Below, in pieces: positions 60,616-64,000 of a stretch of DNA of 64,000 nucleotides. Within the stretch, counting starts at the first letter, position 1, and the number at the start of each line of letters is the position of its first letter. Source of the stretch: Halichondria panicea. Taxonomy: Eukaryota; Porifera; Demospongiae; Suberitida; Halichondriidae. The notes beneath the pieces are model-generated. The model was not told the DNA's origin. It was given only the letters and a program-made list of their open reading frames with translations, and searched no databases. Where the stretch lies: contig NC_087389.1 of the NCBI RefSeq assembly GCF_963675165.1, positions 4,276,830 to 4,340,829 of the forward strand, written 5' to 3'. The translations under genes and the position numbers were made by a program.

Positions 60616-61580
60616 TGTGCATGATTGTATGTACATTGTATTGTTGTGAAGAAAAAACGCTGTTGTTTCAAAAGCTGTTCAATAATAATTATGGCATCAG
60701 TGTAGACATGCACACTGCCATACTTGGTATTATGCCACGGGGGCAGGGGTTGGTAGATTATGCTCGAGATAATTTACAATTCTTTTATGCTAAAGTTTAA
60801 CAGCTTTTATAATTAATTGCTCCACATTATTCCTCTAAAGCATAACATACTGTAGACCACAATTGCAAAAGTATAAAATTTAAAATATGGCCACATGCAT
60901 GACTCTATCTATAACCTTGAATAATGCCATTCTAGGAAGTGGTAAATTATTTACATTCCAAGAAAGTTGAAGCACATGCATGCATGTTTACTGGTACGTC
61001 ATATCCTCCAATACCAGAGGATAATAATAGAGGATATTGTCATGGCCATTAATTAAATCTGCTTCTGGAGGACTTTAATTGTATTTCTGATGGTCAACTC
61101 TGAGTGCACAACCAGTAAAACACGGGATTTTACCTACTAGTAGGTGTGATTATTGTACGTAACAGCCATTTGTGCAGCACTTTTTAAACCAGTTTTTACC
61201 TGGCTATAATTAAAACTCCATTAATTTTGTTTGTATTGCGATTTTTCATGAAAAGCGCTTAATCCACGTGTTTTATTACGTATATGTATAGCAGGAAACT
61301 TTTATGGTGCAAATGTTGCTTTTATTGAGGGCAGAGCAGTTAATGTGAAAATTTGAAGCAGGCCATGCATGCACCGATATTTCACATGCAAAGCTTTTGG
61401 TGGGTGTGGTTTTCCCTGGTAATTGCAACGCTAATAATACAACCCCTCACAAACATTTTTCTGAAGGGCTCTCGAACCAAATAATGTAAATTTGCACATG
61501 CGAAAATGTTCCGCTATATAGCTATACGATGTACAATTCATATTGCATAATTAGTTTGTTGAACTGTTATATCTGCTAGG
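60616..61580. other. No gene; short relic of pore-former-like 5' flank
   Basis: At about 60938-60977 the sequence 'ggaagtggtaaattatttac' matches the upstream flank of both pore-former-like genes (about 31198-31240 and 63957-63990). The remainder is unassigned. Confidence 0.45.
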
Positions 61581-62790
61581 TTGAGATGCTGCTGCCTGTA
61601 CCTCGTAACGACATCTCAGTTAAACACTTTTTCTGGAAACACCCTCCCCAGGCACACTCTCCCCTCTGGAGTAGATACCAACCATGTGCACTCACACCGA
61701 CTGGGACCAACTCACCTGTTTGTATGCCCTCGAAAGATGTGCTTGTAAAACATCAAGAGTTCTCAGATCTGCACAAGGTGTGAACATGAGTTTGTGTATA
61801 TGTATATTTGTGAGGGGCCTTACACCACCATGCACAGTTGTACTTTATATCTGGCCGGTATTGTTACAAAAAATTAATGTGGTGCTTGCAAACTGCATGT
61901 CCTTTGATATAGTTATGATGTAATAATTATGTGTTTCAGCTGAAATGGAAGAGCCCACAGCAGACAGCTGCCTCCACCTCAGACCAGGTAACCATCTAAG
62001 TTGATCAGCTCGGTTTTAGCATAGATAACCTGCACTATCTATGGTTTTGGAGTGTGGTCTAGCCTTAATGGATATGGCCTGTTTTTCAGTAAGACCCCAT
62101 GTGCTTTTTCATAGTGGGTGCATGCAATGTTAATGGCTGTTTTATATATATCACTATACCATGCACACAATGTACGTGTACGTCTAGTATATTTAAGAGA
62201 CTTTTGTGACTCACTGCAGCAACTGTGCTAATTGTTGTGCCAGTCTATATAATTATGTAAATTCAGCTTACAATAAGTCATGACATTTCAATGGATGTGG
62301 TATTTTGAGCATTTAAATTGGTAAGTGTAATGTCACCCTCCATACAAGCACAGTTATCTTTGAGTGTCATGACGCATTCATGCAGTTAAGTTATAAATTA
62401 TATGTGTGTATACTTTTAGACGTGTACTTTAATAGTACAGATTTTGGTTTACACTTGTAGGTAGTCCCCACTAGTCTTCCTACATGCAGCCCAGGTACGG
62501 AGACCGTATCCGAAAGAGGCATATGCATGTTGGGGGTCTTAGGCCATCGTGCCAGAATTATGGACCAATGATACTATGGTATTATACTTACGTTGTAGGT
62601 TAATTACTCATGCATTATTTTAATGCTATAGTTACAGCTAGTTATATATACTTGCATGTGTTTAGCTACTGTTTCACTCTGTGCAGGCAGAGATCCGACA
62701 AGGTGCTGCTGGACTTGGTTCCAAAGGCAGCGCTTATGAATACGGGGTGGGAGATGACTGCAAGAGCAATGTAATGGCTATGACTTAGGC
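61581..62790 (+). pseudogene. Second RBM5/10-type 3' fragment, broken
   Basis: Remnants of the C2H2-finger exon (about 61581-61779, with the Cys pair region deleted), the following exon (61940-61987), a shred of the 48137 exon (about 62487-62560) and the last exon (62687-62788). The last exon has TAG in place of the parental Gln codon near 62786. The intervening exons, including the G-patch, are gone. Confidence 0.82.
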
Positions 62791-63072
62791 TATTATAATT
62801 ATATACAATGAGACTCGATTTGTAATCTTGTTACTTTTGTGAGATTCTGGAAACATAGCGGTTGTTTCAAAAGCGGCTGTCTATAATTAGACACACTGCT
62901 ATACTTGTAATAATTATGCCTCAGGCAGGAGCCATGCACCATAAAAAATGTTATGCATGCACATATCATATAAATTAAATTCATTATCGGATTACTAATG
63001 TTCACATGACAAATACCTATGGAAAGGGTTGTCGTGTTACAAAAATTCTTCATTCAACTATGCTGCAAAGAG
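62791..63072. other. No gene seen
   Basis: Short spacer between the RBM-type fragment and the 3' end of the pore-former-like gene. AT-rich. Confidence 0.45.
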
Positions 63073-63885
63073 CTACAGAGGTTCTTCAAATTTTTCTACA
63101 CTGCATCCCTCCCCGACCCAAGACAGTACGCCATCCTGAGTGAAACTTGCTGTCTCATCTTCATCATCTGGATTGTAATTAGGCAAGGTGCTGAACATAT
63201 CACGAATGTTCACCCAACCACTGCTTCTAAACACCCCGCAACACAGATGCCGCTGACAGGTGTTCCTGTAGGCCATTCGAAGATACTCATTCCTGCCTAC
63301 GCTTAGCTTAATAGTGTATTTTATTTCGTACTTCATGCGGTAGGTAGTGATTGTGGCTTTAACACGTGTTCCTGGCGGCACGACTATCTTCTCCTCTTGG
63401 TTGTAGCAGTACTCAGTGCCTTCTGTGCTCGACTTCTCTGCTTCTTCAGTCGTAGACTTGCTCTTGTCATAATGCCCACTTATTCCGATGCTCCCTCCAG
63501 CTACAGCTGCACCCATCACCTGTGCTCCAATATTGCCTCCAAACCCAAAATTGACTCCTTTTGTCGAGGAGAAGGTGTAGCGACCTCCTTCAGTCTTGGA
63601 TGACTTTTTGTTGATTTGAACAACGCTTTCATCCTGAGCCACTTTTCCGTAATTTATATACTCTTTCATGTTTATATCAACGATTGTACGTGTTTTTTCG
63701 CTAGGTTTTGGGTCCATAGCAACAACGCTCAATTGAAAGTCAATATTGTTCACCTTCGTCTCATGATCATCTGTTTTGACAACACAAATGTTCTGTCCAT
63801 ATTTTTGCTTTGCTGCTCGTTCAAAAAGCTGCCAAAAGGTGACTGTGTTATCATCTTTTTTTGGACGAGAAGAGTAAGCTGCCAT
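63073..63885 (-). CDS. Aerolysin/ETX-MTX2-like pore-former homologue, intact single exon
   Basis: A single open frame of about 270 aa from ATG 63885 (chosen because it aligns with the broken copy's ATG at 31301; an upstream in-frame ATG at 63918 adds 11 residues). The N-terminal third is mixed alpha/beta. Next comes a Ser/Thr/Gly-rich segment with TKGVNFGFGGN and GGSIGISGHYD, where an amphipathic membrane-insertion region would sit. The VVPPGTRVKATI strand typical of ETX/MTX2-type proteins follows. The C-terminus has an acidic loop and a SWVGEGCS tail. No signal peptide is obvious, so export would be non-classical or the protein acts in the cell. Family membership is inferred from pattern only; activity and target are unknown. 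It is the mirror paralogue of the broken gene at 31301-32112, sharing promoter-side sequence. Confidence 0.65.
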   Translation of the reverse strand: MAAYSSRPKKDDNTVTFWQLFERAAKQKYGQNICVVKTDDHETKVNNIDFQLSVVAMDPKPSEKTRTIVDINMKEYINYGKVAQDESVVQINKKSSKTEGGRYTFSSTKGVNFGFGGNIGAQVMGAAVAGGSIGISGHYDKSKSTTEEAEKSSTEGTEYCYNQEEKIVVPPGTRVKATITTYRMKYEIKYTIKLSVGRNEYLRMAYRNTCQRHLCCGVFRSSGWVNIRDMFSTLPNYNPDDEDETASFTQDGVLSWVGEGCSVEKFEEPL

Positions 63886-64000
63886 AATTATTGATCGGTT
63901 TCTCTGGTCTGGATGCAAGAGAGCAGTATTGGAAAATAATTGAGAAGGCCTACAATGAGGAAGTGGTGAACTATTTACATTCCAAACTGAGAAGTTGCTG

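Overview
This window looks like a demosponge nuclear genome, most likely Amphimedon queenslandica or a close relative. I infer this from gene content and style, not from any database search. The genes have many short GT-AG introns. The DNA is AT-rich and studded with GCATGCATG simple repeats. It also holds expanded tyrosine-kinase-type genes, a secreted cysteine-rich fibrinogen-like family common in sponges and cnidarians, and many small inverted-repeat elements.

Left end (1-12.4 kb): a graveyard of mobile or multicopy genes. There is a broken HECT-like E3 ligase C-terminal domain (+), a two-exon DD34E integrase-type transposase (-), a ZAD-like zinc-finger exon (+) and a decayed RecQ-like helicase (-). 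The last two lie between inverted copies of a 66-bp TATA-box and hairpin module. Two sizeable inverted-repeat elements follow; the 942-bp one has a perfect 6-bp target duplication.

Middle-left (13.2-30.2 kb): a minus-strand tandem array of four copies of one gene type. The layout is N-terminal TK/TKL-like kinase, PH domain, tyrosine- and proline-rich linker, then C-terminal tyrosine kinase. Two copies (21.35-25.05 and 26.13-30.19 kb) assemble into complete frames of about 967 and 1,003 aa. One (13.3-18.2 kb) has lost the catalytic exon of its second kinase and carries a 12-unit YDDV-like repeat. One (18.5-21.2 kb) is a full-length pseudogene. Two kinases joined by a membrane-binding module and a tyrosine-rich linker suggest a self-contained signalling relay. 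This is the window's best candidate for an undescribed system.

Middle (31-53 kb): an aerolysin/ETX-MTX2-like pore-former relic (+) and a secreted coiled-coil plus cysteine-rich fibrinogen-like gene (+). Next comes a divergent pair of ordinary genes: a DUF4139 protein with an inserted ubiquitin-like domain (-) and an RBM5/RBM10-type splicing factor (+). The mirror-image paralogues follow: a fibrinogen-like gene (-) at 51-53 kb and an intact pore-former-like gene (-) at 63-64 kb.

Right end (54-63 kb): several decayed partial copies of the 3' half of the RBM5/10-type gene, mixed with dispersed repeats. Membrane-linked kinases, secreted recognition-type proteins and pore-former-like proteins side by side are compatible with an innate-immunity neighbourhood, but that is inference only.
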